A stretch of 64,000 nt of DNA from Agrypnia vestita (taxonomy: Eukaryota; Arthropoda; Insecta; Trichoptera; Phryganeidae), in contig JADDOH010024938.1 in NCBI GenBank assembly GCA_016648135.1, forward strand, positions 26,140 to 90,139, in the 5' to 3' direction. Positions within the stretch are counted from its first letter, which is position 1. Every line of letters starts with the position of its first letter. This document shows, piece by piece, positions 22,350 through 33,756 of the stretch. A model generated the notes under the pieces. That model saw only the letters and a program-made list of their open reading frames with translations, did not search any database and was not told the origin of the DNA. A program made the translations under genes and the position numbers.

Positions 22350-23085
22350 GAAAATTCCAAATTGTCCATATAAGTTATTTTAGGGTCTGGAACATTATGA
22401 AACCGAGTAAAAAGTATAAACATAAGGGAGATACTCGATATGAGGTTTTTACTTTTACATGTAGAAATGCCTGAATAAAGATGGTTTGGACAAACTTTTA
22501 ATCAATACTGAGTCCTGACTGGTCAACTGGTACTGAAATGATGCAAGATGTGATGCAAGACGCGATGAAATTATTATAGGATTTTAAATTATTAAAAGTA
22601 TGTTGGACTGCCCTGAACTGATTCAGATGGTCTCATATAATATACCAAGACAAACGAGACATCACGAAGTTATTTGTAGGGACCCACAGGAATAATTATG
22701 CATTGAATTCACCATTTACACGCATGCATCGCCATGGAAACAAATTCTCGAAATTCGTATACATTTTTAGAAGTAGAAGCATACCCGTATTAAAGAATTA
22801 CTCAGACTTAGAATATGCCAGTAGAACTAATAACAGTTTGAAGGACTAATTTTCTTTTGTTTCTCACGAATTATATATACTTATTTATTTTAAAGTATCC
22901 TAATTATTATTCATTTCATTTTTAAATATATTTTAATTCTATATTTTTAATTTATTTTTTGGTTTATTTTTCCGTATTATCTTATTTATCTGGTACATTG
23001 GTTTAATTATCATTATTTTACTTTATTATTAATTTGTTAAAGGTTTATAGTTACAACTCTTCCCGTCGGTAGACGTAACAACACA
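22350..23085. other. No gene recognised
   Basis: AT-rich unassigned sequence. Confidence 0.45.
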
Positions 23086-23087
23086 TT

Positions 23088-23225
23088 TTTTTAAATAGAG
23101 ATGCGAACATGGAATACGTGTCACATCAATATTCTTACTATTTTCAAACTAATCTTAACGCTTGTGCTATGAAAATAGGACTAACTTGCTAGTCTGGAGT
23201 GAGGTTCGAATTTACCACATTACAT
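23088..23225 (-). repeat. tRNA-derived SINE-S, copy 1
   Basis: Minus-strand copy of the family complete at 58190-58380. The tRNA-like head is mostly lost: only ggt.aaattcgaacctcac of the B-box region remains. The body (tcctattttcatagcacaagcg ... gacacgtattcc..gttcgcatctct) is intact and ends in an A-rich tail. Confidence 0.8.
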
Positions 23226-23247
23226 TACAGTGAGAAATACGTTCACT

Positions 23248-24145
23248 TAATAAATTCTCACATTTATATAAATTTGATTATATGATTTTGCTAAAATCCA
23301 TGTTTAAGGGGGGGGTAAGGTTTTTTTTTGCATTTTATTTTTAATTTTTAAATGAATGTATAACATCGCAAGAATACTGTGTCAAAATTGTATTGGAAGA
23401 GTTTTGCGTAGGCAAGGACAAAAAGATGCTGATGATAAAAGCTCTTTGCTGTGTGAACATGGCATCGACGATTACGTGTAAGTATAAAATAAGTGTTGAG
23501 TTTTATTTTGAATTTTACAGTGTGCAAAACTTTAAAGCATTTTCCGCACATCTCACGTTTTCAAAGTCGGTGTCCATCATAACTTCAAAACTACTGCACC
23601 GATCCTTTTGAAATTTTGAACACTATTTCTGTAAATAATTTACGAGGTAACGCTGGAGACTTTTTTTTCAAATTTGTTATTAATTTTTATTTTTTAATAA
23701 AAAATTAGTCGATATTTTTCGCAAAAAATCGCGTTTTTCCCTTCGAAGTGTTCCAAAAAATTGAAAAATTGAAATTTCAAAAAACCCTCCCAGCCTTACC
23801 TGGAAAAACCTATTATCTAACGAATGAACTTTGATTTTTTGATTACAGATGATCTAGCACCAAGTTATGATGGACACCGTAATTCTACTTTTTTCCGAGA
23901 CACGTCCGAATAATTGCTGCCATTGCCGTATTTTTTAATATTTCTTCTTGAAAATTTTACTCAATATTTTTCAAATGTCATACTTTAATGTACCATTGGT
24001 TTTAATAAAGAGATTTTAACTGTGTCGTCACAAAAAGTTCACAAAAACGTGCCTTTTTTTGTACGAATTAACCTTACCCCCCATTAATAAATTCTCACAT
24101 TTATATAAATTTGATTATATGATTCTGCTAAAATCCATGTTTAAG
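23248..24145. mobile_element. TIR element between 62-bp direct repeats
   Basis: GGGGGGTAAGGTT (about 23309) and AACCTTACCCCCC (ends about 24082) are inverted ends. Outside them, 23247-23308 and 24083-24145 are near-identical direct repeats (ttaataaattctcac ... atccatgtttaag, one substitution). Inside, a short frame reads LCQNCIGRVLRRQGQKDADD, and LLCEHGI before a stop near 23480. This could be a worn Cys-rich coding piece; I do not recognise the family. Confidence 0.6.
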
Positions 24146-24765
24146 ATAAACGGAGGCACCGTAACATCCCTTACGGGCGCGCGTCACCGCGAGCTCCGTT
24201 AAATTGAATTCCTCTTTAACGTTTATCACCAACAGCGGGTCGTTACGGACGCCGTTATCCGTTACCGACGCGCGGCGCCAGCGATGGAGCGCCGTTAGGC
24301 GCGGCCGTTATGGACCACACCGACGCATTATTCGGAAAATGATGGATCGAACGGGTGCACCAACCGAGACTGGAGACACCCTGCTGCGGTCTACGGTACA
24401 AAACGATAACTTAAGGGTAGCCAAATAATCTTCACAGATTCTATTTCTCAGTTTTGTACATTGTCGTATATGTCACATATGCCCGCCGACTCTATTACAA
24501 TAAAAATAAAATACTACTATTAACACGGGGTGTATTAACATATTTTTGTTGGTTGGAGTGCTGTTAAAAATGTTATATCTACGAAGTAAGCAGATACTCT
24601 CCTAACTCCGATAAGATAAGCTCCGTTTGGACTCTTTTTACGTGAATGTTGAATGTCTCCTGGGCACCGTGTATAGTAAATATAGTAAAAACAGTATAAA
24701 ATGGTTACAAAAAAATCAATTACCAATAAAAACAGAATATATCAATCGTGAGTATTTATTACTTT
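24146..24765. other. GC-rich island, no recognised product
   Basis: 24150-24400 is strikingly GC- and CpG-rich for this window (gggcgcgcgtcaccgcgagc, gacgcgcggcgccagcg). The 74-codon open frame across it is Arg-rich and probably a composition effect. It could be a CpG-containing regulatory region or a repeat I do not recognise. Confidence 0.4.
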
Positions 24766-24866
24766 ACCAATTTTTTTTTCTCTAAAATTTTTTCCCTAAA
24801 ATTTTTTCTAAGAATTTTTTTTTATAGAAAATTCTTTTATCAAAAAAAATTTTATTTTCAGAAAAA

Positions 24867-24975
24867 TTCTTTTTCTTTTTCTTCTTCTTTCTTTTTTCTT
24901 TTTCTTCTTCTTCTTCTTCTTTCTTTTCTTCTTTTTCTTTCTTCTTCTTCTTCTTCCTTCTTCTTCTTCTTCTTT
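24867..24975. repeat. 109-nt pure pyrimidine tract (CTT-rich)
   Basis: Uninterrupted C/T on the plus strand with many cttctt units. Open frames here on both strands (poly-Phe/Ser, poly-Lys/Arg) are artefacts of this tract. The sequence could form triplex (H-) DNA. Confidence 0.95.
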
Positions 24976-25024
24976 GTCGTAAAAATCGTAAAAATTCTTT
25001 TTACGATTTTTTTTTAAAATAAAA

Positions 25025-25745
25025 TAAATACATTTTTCTTCCTTAGGAACCGACACGTAAAAGTACCGTCATTTTTGACGGCTTACAGCTAGTACTACAT
25101 TAAATACCGGAAGATTCCGTGACTTCTGAGAGTTGGACTTATTCCTCACACTACAAATTAGTGACCACCACCATGAAACTTTGCCAAAATATACACGCAA
25201 TACTTCTATATATTGTAAAAAAATACGATGCGAGTTTTGCGTCTACAAGCACACAGTTTTTATCTACGCAAAAAAAATGTATTACTTTCTAAGTAATTTA
25301 AAAGTGAATACGTGGTCCTCATTACGCTTAAGCTGTATTTAAAACGGAAAGTATAACACAATAAGCGAGCGCCTCCTCGGCAAAAGATAGAACTAATAGG
25401 TTTATCTCCTACTTAATGGCTTAATCCCGTTAAGCCCCCTTTTCAGCAATTATTCCTTCTTTCTGTACAGCTCTGGTCTCCTTGGAATTCATTTGAATAA
25501 GGCCCCGGCAAAGAAATCCATTTCGCTTACTCCCCTCGCTGGGTCGAACGTAAATATCTCCCGAAGTAACCAAATTACTTTATCTTCTATTCCCCAAAGT
25601 AAGAGATTACCAAATTATCTCCCAAATCTTTGACCAATTAAACGTTCCTGGAATAGGTATATTTATTTTGGGTTTAAGGACGTGTGTCAGCAGGAATCGC
25701 TGGTGCCGGATGCTGGCTATTTTAATTCCGCTATGCGTAGATCCT
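25025..25745. other. No gene; unique-looking stretch
   Basis: 25350-25745 is non-repetitive within the window and more GC-balanced. No recognisable coding frame. Confidence 0.4.
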
Positions 25746-25746
25746 T

Positions 25747-26301
25747 TTTAGTCCCTTTATATTAATTCGTGGCGTCTACTTGCTTGCTTGCCGTCGAAAA
25801 AACTTTGGATCGATTTTTAACCCTTTTCCCGTGATTCAATCGAGCTGAAACTTTGCAAGCAGACTCGTGAAGATGATCAAGAAGATCTTTCAAATTTTCT
25901 TTAAATAATAATAATGATTATAGTATAATTTTGAATTTCTAGAAATTTTAGTGGTTTTTTCATATTGGAATCATTACAAAAGTTGGATTACTACGGTCGG
26001 CGGCCCGATAACGTCACGGAATATTTAAAATTTGAATTACTTTGTCGGTAGGTATAATAGGTACTTCACTACGAATTTCGAAAATGTATGACAATTGGTT
26101 CAAAGATGACAGCACACTTCGGTTTTTTGGGAAGAAATCAAATAATAAAGAGATATTTTTAGAGATTTCTGACATAGATATTTGTCTAGACATGTTTTAT
26201 TTTCAGTCAATCAATTATTTAATTACATGATGGTAAACTTAATTTACAAAGAAAGGGAGTAAAATAAAAACTTGGTTTTTATGGGTTAGTTTTTTTTAAA
26301 C
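25747..26301 (+). repeat. tactccctttc-ended repeat, copy 2
   Basis: Same family as 22035-22345, longer. The left end contains agtccctttat and the right end agaaagggagtaaaataaaaacttgg. The core matches through gaaactttgca.gcagactcgtg. The middle (25960-26240) is not shared with copy 1, so it is either the fuller version or carries an insertion. Confidence 0.65.
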
Positions 26302-26540
26302 CTGTTTTAATTAAAATATTGCCTATGGCAATGTGAAATAAAAGCATTGCATAACGAAAGTTGTTAAATGAAGTTTATTTAACTATGATGAAATATAATG
26401 ATATCTGTTGGAGGCATTCTTGTGTAATAGTTTAATTGGCATTTTCTATTCAGTTCGTGTTTTTTTCATATTTTAAATAATTCAAAGCTGCAAAGCCCCA
26501 TTCATTCCTTAAAAGCGCTGTATGCACTACATATTTTTTT

Positions 26541-26789
26541 TATTAAAATTTATTTGGTTTACCATTTTTTTACATTTACATTTACATTTATGTGCAAACT
26601 TAAGAGTATTTAATATAATTTAATTAATACACATTTATATTACACGCTTACCCACTTTTAAATGAGAATTTATTCTCGTGTTTAAAAGTGGGGGCATTGT
26701 CATACATGTATATATCTTTTATTAATGAAATCGTTAGTGTAAGACATTAGATTAAATGAGTAAGATATAGAAAAAGAAATATTAGATTA
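26541..26789 (-). repeat. Hairpin-bearing dispersed repeat, copy 2
   Basis: Inverted copy of 4140-4362. The 12-bp plus 6-bp hairpin is kept exactly. A local tttaca triplication (about 26570-26590) is private to this copy. Confidence 0.7.
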
Positions 26790-28565
26790 AGTATGCATAT
26801 CCATGTTTTGCAGTGTGCTATATATTTCTTCCAGTATACTGATCTTGGACTTCCAATCTATTTTGACTCTGTTGAATTTAGAAATTTCGACACATAATAT
26901 AAACAGTCTCACGGAGAATTGAAAATTTCTTTCTGCAATGGAAAATACGTTGGTCTAAGAGTGTCGATTTAGAAGGGGAAAGGGGACATTGTATCAAATA
27001 ACTATTAAGTATTTTATTTTACTTTAATAACTTTTTAAGACCTCATAATATATTGTTTAATTCTGTTGAACCACGGGCGGAGTTGGTACGTATTACGATG
27101 CGAGCTCAAAACAGTTTAACGTAGAATGAATTTAAGTACAGCTTTCTTCATCTGACTTAAAGGATCTTTTCTTTCATATCTTGGCATGCTATTTATTGTG
27201 ATTCTCCCTTCAGCATCACGGAATTGTTACAGTTGGTTAAATAAATACACCAAGAAACCCTTAATGACTCAAAGACACCGAAGATTATTTCTTAGGAATA
27301 TTGTTTCTTCTGGCATTGTTTCTCTCGGTTATTATTTCGAAATAACTTCTCGTGACAGATCCGAGTTTTTTGTTCGCCGGCTCGTTTGTGGGTCCATCGG
27401 AAGCGAAATAAAACATAACATTTTAATGAGAACAGCCCAAAGAAGATTGTTTTGTTTTTGCGAGTCTGAATTTTAATATACTAAGCCGGAGGGATTGTGA
27501 CTGAAACAATGGAACTTTTATAAGGCAGACAATTCAATTACAAGTTTAATAGGCGATCTAAACTTTTTGTGTAGTTTTTTTTTTTAAAGAAGACGTATTT
27601 TGTGTCAGAGTTAACGATACACAATGTTATTTACCGCCGACTTACTTTAGGGCACAGCGTATTTCAATATAAGTGTACAGAGTGGTCCAAAGTACAGTAT
27701 TGAAGAAGTTAGCTTTGGTACAAATCCAGGTTTACGTATTGATCGGTAATTTATTGATAATAATGATATTTACATTGAATTATTAAATCAAGTGAAGTAA
27801 TTGTAGTACTACGATATGAAGTGAAGTAATGAAATGAAGTAATTGTACTACAAAATTGACTAGTACTAGTGAAGTAAATATTTTTTTCCCAAATAAAAAT
27901 TTGGCGACCCTAAAAAAAAAAAGGTTGCCAGCCAGATTTCTTCATTCGATTCTAAAAAATTTTCAAACCGTGGGGGGGGGGGGTTGTTACAGTTTCCAGA
28001 GATTTCTTCATTTATCTACATCAACATCCCAAAAATTTCACGTAAAAAATGCACTATTTAAAGTATTTTTCTCATACTTTCGACTTTGAAGCGTGTGTAC
28101 TTTGTAGTGTTCGCTTTGAAATGAAGTGTACTATTTGAAGTTTATACTTTCAATAACTTTGGTGTTTGTAGTTTGTAGTATGCACTACACTACAAAATGT
28201 GCGAAGTGTGCACTTCAATGTAATGTAGTACTACATTGTAGTAGTGAGTACAGAGCGGACTCATCACTAGAATGAAACCATTGCCATTTGAAAATTTCTT
28301 CCAGGCTGCCGATTAGTTGTAGATGGTGATGGTAGAACGGAAACCAGTGTGAAGTGAAAGAAGAAGTCCGACCCTACCCTTCTTCCTATGTTCTTTCCGG
28401 GAATCTTCCGCTGTTCATGTTTACGTCGTGAGGTATACACTTTTAGTATAAAATGTGAAGTGTAAATTCACATTCATTGATTTATTATGCATGATTCGAG
28501 ATTAACAGGAAAGCGATTGCAAAATAAATGTAACCAAGTTGATGTTACAAAGCTAAAAGAAAGAT
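26790..28565. other. No gene recognised; gaagt/actac-rich zone
   Basis: A 96-codon open frame at 27186-27476 has no recognisable domain. 27780-28270 is rich in interspersed tgaagt, gtagtac and actacaat words on both sides of a G9 run at about 27972, as in non-autonomous DNA elements with many subterminal repeats, but I could not fix ends. Confidence 0.4.
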
Positions 28566-28569
28566 CAAA

Positions 28570-28684
28570 GAAGCAATAGAAGAAGTAATACGCATCGACC
28601 GATTTAGCATTAAAACAATGCCTACAAATTGGCATTGTTTTAATGCTAAATCGGTTTCCTCGTATTCTTTTAATTCTATGCTTC
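28570..28684. ncRNA. Long foldback with perfect 25-bp stem
   Basis: ACCGATTTAGCATTAAAACA... (28598-28622) pairs perfectly over 25 bp with 28631-28655 around an 8-nt loop (tacaaatt). Below it AATACG pairs with CGTATT across a small internal loop, and GAAGCA/TGCTTC-like arms close at 28570 and 28684. The size and shape resemble a microRNA precursor, although the perfect upper stem could also be a recent inverted duplication. Transcription is unknown. Confidence 0.55.
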
Positions 28685-28689
28685 AAGTA

Positions 28690-30535
28690 TGATTAGATGA
28701 CTGAAAATATTTAATAGAGGATTTCTTATAAATTGTATCTGAAAAACTTTATAATCTCTTTGCAATAATTTGAACTCCTTTATTAACATCAAATGCTTGG
28801 TGATATTTTTATAAAATGCTTGGAAATTCAGAGTCATTATTGCTATTTAGAGCTCTGAGATATATTTTATCCCTTATTTAAAAGTTAGTAGTAGTTTTTC
28901 TAATATAATAATAATTACAATCTTACGCATAAGATTATAAATACCTGATTTTAAGGCAAGATTATCGCTTTGTTATAAATAATGTTTTTTTTCCTGTTTG
29001 TTAGTATAAAAAGCCGGATGAATTGTACGTGTAAGATATATTTTTAGTTATAATTTACGAGAAATTATTGTTTACAAATAAAATTCAACGCCATTGTTTA
29101 TTTTCATTTTTTGCCTTAGGGTAAATATATGTATATAAATTATTTTAAAAAACCTTATTTAATATTTTTTAACATATTTACGGAAAAATATATACGCGAA
29201 AATGCTGTCTCAAACATATTTGAAATTGAAATTTATGGACTCTGTTATAACAGTGGATAAAACACACCTTCGAACGAAATATTCTTGGCATTAAATTATA
29301 TGCCGCTCGTATCCGCCCTGGTGCAAAAATTGAGCCGTTAGACGCGTTCAAGTGTACACGTTCATATTGTACATCCATAATGTATGTAGGACGGAGCCTC
29401 CTTCTAAGCTGCTGAACACATGTGCTGACGTGACAGACGCAATGCAGCGAGCACGGCACATCCTGGGATACAATTTTATTACGGAAGCGATATCCGAGGA
29501 GTCGTGTTCAATATTTATTGACCGGAAAAGCCTTGCGGTAGAGCCTTGAAGTTAAACCTTGTTTAAATCATATTATTGTTAAAGGTTAGTTTAGGTAAGC
29601 TTTAGGAGGTTAGATTAACTTTAGTGAGATTAGGTTACGTTCTTCAAAAAATAATATAAAAATATGTATTCTAAAACATTTATTCTGGAAGTTACGTTTG
29701 ATTCTGTTGGGTAAAAGCGGGCATTCTATCATCATCACCATTTTCTTTATCCACATTCACGTAATAAAATAATTATAGTCAACATGCTTGGTAAATTTTC
29801 ACCCTTCGGTAACTCAAACAATTCGATGCCAATTTAGTGTTGTAATGCTAACAGCAGTATCCAAAAACTGAATAAAAATATATTTTCATTTTCTTCTTTT
29901 ATCAACCACTCTGTCTAAATACCAAAGATTCTATGATGTTTTAAATACCATTTAATGACTCATTCATATAAATAAAAATATTTATATAAAATTAATTAAG
30001 AAAAACAAAGAAAAATATAGCCACTGCCGGAATTAAGTATAATATCCTGGAATCTAGTCCCGTTGGCGACAATATATGTTTTAATGGACAGGTTGTTGCC
30101 ATTAATACGTTTTTAAGTATTTTATCTAATTTTCTTTCATTTAAATGTATTATCCAAATTGTTTTCATCAATAAAATATTTTTCGTAAAAATTGCCAAAA
30201 TTAAATGTGCTTTCATTAAAAGCTTATAAGCATTAACGTTAATTTTTTAAATGTAGCTTATTTGTAAGATAACACGTCTCAAAGTACTCAAAAAACGTAA
30301 GTAAGCGAATGTTTCTTATATAAACAGACATCTTATCAATTAATTAAAAATCATCGAGCACTTAAAAGAAGAAGAAGAAAATCGAGAGGTTCAGTTCGTT
30401 TCGTCATCAAGTGCAAATGTTTAGAAAATTAGGCATGGTTTCGTCTATTTTCTCAAATTCACTTTTCAGCACCATTTTATAAATTACGATAAATAATAAA
30501 TACTCTGCTGTAAATTCGATTTATTTTTATAACAA
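28690..30535. other. No gene recognised
   Basis: AT-rich. Small open frames around 29178-29549 on both strands lie in a slightly GC-richer stretch without motifs I recognise. Confidence 0.45.
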
Positions 30536-30540
30536 TAATT

Positions 30541-30574
30541 CTACATATTTCGAAAGCGATGCTCCCTTCTTCAG
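30541..30574 (-). ncRNA. Hammerhead-like core (ATATGT variant)
   Basis: Minus strand: CTGAAGA, extra A, GGGAGC/GCTTTC stem II (six pairs, two G-U), loop ATC, GAAATATGTAG. One C-to-T change from the ACATGT palindrome of the 44 kb family would explain the stem III region. No flanking coding sequence is visible. Confidence 0.4.
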
Positions 30575-30599
30575 GATAAGAAATTTACTTTCCTTTATC

Positions 30600-31165
30600 A
30601 TAAATGACTTATTTGAAACTTTAAATTATAATGTATTTTCTGTTTTAGTACACTAGCAAAACCTTTTTACATGATTTTATTTTTATCGTATGTATTGTGG
30701 AATGTATGTCCAATGGCTATCCAAAAAATATCCAGAAATTTAAAAAAAATGGTTTCAATGGATTAAACTGAGGATTACTTATTTAAAATGTACTGAATTT
30801 TTAATTTTATGCAGCTATCACTTTCAAAATCATGTTTTCTATAAATTTATAGTCTATGTTTTCGATCTCGAATTCAGTATCGTCCCTTTAGATAGTAATT
30901 TAGTAAAACTCACTAAACGCAGTATTGGACAAAATGAGTTATGAATACAAACATTCATATTTTTTCCATTCCAGGTGAAAATCATTTTTTGTATTCCAGG
31001 TAAAAAACAGTAAGTGAATATTCCATGTCTTTTTATTGCAATTTAGTGACAGAACTCATAATTTGAACATTTTCAATAATTTTAATATCATATTTTGAAT
31101 GTTACCCCAATATCTCAAAACTATTCCAATCTCAATTAGTGTGCTTTACCTCCAAAGGGACTATA
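30600..31165. other. No gene recognised
   Basis: AT-rich and unassigned. Confidence 0.5.
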
Positions 31166-31167
31166 TA

Positions 31168-32309
31168 TTGTAGGGGAGAGGCATACATAATGACATAGGC
31201 GGGTCAAATGGCACACCTACTTTTCTCCGAAACCGCTAACGTAAACTTTGTCATGCATTCCTATAAAGAACCACATAGTAACAGGTCGTAACCTGTGGTG
31301 GCGCCAGTCGCGTCCGTTGGGCCGTTTGGTGCGGACGTGCGTTTGTTTGATTTTTGCAGTGACGAGTTTCAAGCAGATAGATTTCCTTTCTCGTAAAAGT
31401 AAGTATTTTTTAACGTTCATTTATTGTGATTGTCGTAATTTGATTACAAATAGATTAAATTACTTCGATAAACTTTTGATGACTCAAAATTTTGCGTACA
31501 CTTTCTGTTATTATTTTCTACATTTGAAGGCTATTAGGCGGACAAAATGGCATACATCTTGTTCGGGTAAAATGGCATACTATGTCACAACATCCAATGT
31601 ACTCCGAGACATTAATATTAATGTTCCAGTCAGCGTGTTATCTGCAGTGCCGAAAGGAATGTATGTGGCAGGACAAGGAAAAAGAAAACCACGTAAGAAA
31701 CCAACAATATTATTATTAACCTCAACGCCAAATATAGAAGAAGCAAAAGCAAAATCCGCTCCTTCACCTGTTTCAAAGAAAAACACGCGAAAGGTCTCAA
31801 AATATTTGGATTCTAGTTCCGACAGTGAAAATGATTTCTCTCCTTACAAACTCATACTGAAGTCGGGGATGATGATAAAGATTGTCCTTGTATTTATTGT
31901 AATGACCTTTACTGCAGGTCCAAGCCAAAAGATGTCTGGCTAATGTGCTTGACCTGTGAGAAATGGGCCTATGCATCATGTGCAGATGATCCGAAAAAGA
32001 CAAAATGTTTTATGTGTGAACTCTGCATGTAATCGACTGATTTTTATAACAATCTTGGTATGTCATTTTGTCCACCCCACATGTGTCATTTTACCCACCT
32101 AGGGCGGAGAAAACGGTTTTTGTTCAAGTTTTTAAAAATGTTTAGTAATTCTATTGTTTTTGTATTTAGTTGATTGATCTCTATAATTCTAATTAGGTAA
32201 TGAACCAAAGAATACATTGTTAATTAAAATGTTCAATATTAATAATAAATAAAGATTTGATGACTGATTTAATAACTAGTATATTATTTTGTACGCCTTT
32301 CCCCTACAT
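31168..32309 (+). mobile_element. pogo/Tigger-like element, internally deleted
   Basis: TIRs begin TTGTAGGGGAGAGGC (31168) and, on the other strand, ATGTAGGGGAAAGGC (32309), each flanked by TA (31166-31167, 32310-32311). The ends carry repeated caaaatggcata / tcattttg.cc words at subterminal positions. The 1142-bp element keeps only the transposase C-terminal region. Confidence 0.85.
31560..32032 (+). pseudogene. pogo-like transposase C-terminus with zinc finger
   Basis: Frame one reads GKRKPRKKPTILLLTSTPN, an acidic/Ser stretch SSSDSENDFSPYK, and then breaks. One base out of frame, after about 31860, it continues DDDKDCPCIYCNDLYCRSKP, WLMCLTCEKWAYASC and FMCELCM, stop at 32032. The ILTSTP segment followed by a Ser/Asp-rich linker and a PHD-like CxxC..CxxCxxW...C..CxxC finger is the usual tail of insect pogo-like (DDE_1) transposases. 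The catalytic domain is missing, so this is non-functional. Confidence 0.82.
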
Positions 32310-32311
32310 TA

Positions 32312-33040
32312 GTAATCCTCAATAACTGCACTAATTTTTTTTGATATTGCTACCTCTGCTTTTATATCCCATGAATGACCTATTTTTGAATTTCAATTGC
32401 ATTGTATTTTATTTTATCGTAAAGAAATAAAATCTTTTATTTGACTTTATTTATATACATAATATTAAGATTTACAAAAGTTTCAACTAATCAAACAGCG
32501 TGAATTGATTGCGAGGCGAAGCTTGTCTGTCAGAGAAGAGAGAATGCGGTTTGCGAGTGCATCTCTCCGCCCCTACCCGCGGCTGCAATAGTAGCGCCGC
32601 ATTAATGATGCTGCACAGCATCCCAGTGCTTAAGGGATTAGGCGCGTTGCACAATGCCGCAATAGCTGTCCTCTTCAAACAGACAGTAATTTTCTGCAGA
32701 CCAGCGCGGAGGGATTACCTCCGGCGATTCCTGGAAGCACTTTATAACCAGCCGGGGCTGGCGGGATGAGGAGATACATAGTTGTCGGACAACAGCTCAA
32801 ACGCTGCTCGGGAAATAGAGTGAGATGAAACGATGACATTAAAAATCGTAAACTGAATACTGGAAAAGAATAAAGCACTAAGTGCCAAGAATAAGCATAC
32901 AGAGAAGTACTATATGCCTTTGCCAATACATTAAACACTGCATTGATGTCCTATCTGTATTAATTTCCTAGTAATATGGGAACGCATATGCGGTCATTTT
33001 TTTAAAAATAAGGCATGAGTATTTTATAGTATTTAGTATA
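32312..33040. other. Unique-looking island and dispersed inverted segment
   Basis: 32480-32770 is GC-richer and non-repetitive (ctacccgcggctgcaatag, ggattacctccggcg). Positions 32845-32983 recur inverted at 36338-36475. No supported gene. Confidence 0.45.
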
Positions 33041-33043
33041 AAA

Positions 33044-33756
33044 ACTAGCTGCAACCCGTCAAAAATGACGGAACATTGCTTCGCGTCTTTGCCAAGTCAT
33101 AGTATATATAATATTTATAGCATCCTTTTGACGCTCCACGGAGTAGCGGCCGTAGCAACATGCGTTGAACGTCCGGTTCGGTATTGGTGGCCCGGGGTTC
33201 GAACGAAATTACGGACGTTACACGAAGTTACGGGGACAGACAGGCAAACGGACGGACAGACAACTAAATTATTATGTCTGATGACTAAATCACGTAAAGA
33301 ACCGGCGTGGCTTGTAGTAGTCTTGAAAATATTAGTGGAAGAGTGTGTAAAATAGCACATAAATATCGAAAAAGACTGTGTTCGCTTTTTACGTTGTACA
33401 TTAAAACGAAATTTATGGCAGTTATTCATTTCCAGTATTCAACTGATATTACATTTACTAATATATAAACAAAGAGGGAATTTCTGAAACCATTCGTCCA
33501 ATTTCATAAATTTTCGTGGTGACCTATTTAAGAACTAAAGTCAACGAAAAAATGGTCGAGCGATGCGTTTTTTACGAACGCTGCCTTATCGGTAAGAGAT
33601 ATTAAATACTAGATAAGTAATAGAACTCAAAAAGTTATTTAAAAAAGTTCCAATAACAAATATCTATATACTAAGGTTAATACACAAATTGATAAAATAT
33701 GAATAAAAGTTACTAAAAATCTACGGGTGCGAAGCCACGCGGGCACAGCTAGTTTA
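33044..33756. mobile_element. AACTAGCTG-ended repeat, long copy
   Basis: Begins AACTAGCTGCAACCCGTC and ends gcgggcacAGCTAGTT, so the outermost bases are inverted. Inside are ggttcgaacgaaatta, a gacagac/ggacgg run and the ggtcgagcgatgc block also seen at 15530-15750. A third partial end is at 34667-34700. Family unknown to me. The small open frames inside are not convincing genes. Confidence 0.6.

Noticed and set aside
24748..25056. Phe/Ser-rich and Lys/Arg-rich proteins on opposite strands
   Set aside because: Both are translations of a pyrimidine tract.
27186..27476. 96-residue gene
   Set aside because: No motif, no splice or promoter logic, and composition like its surroundings.
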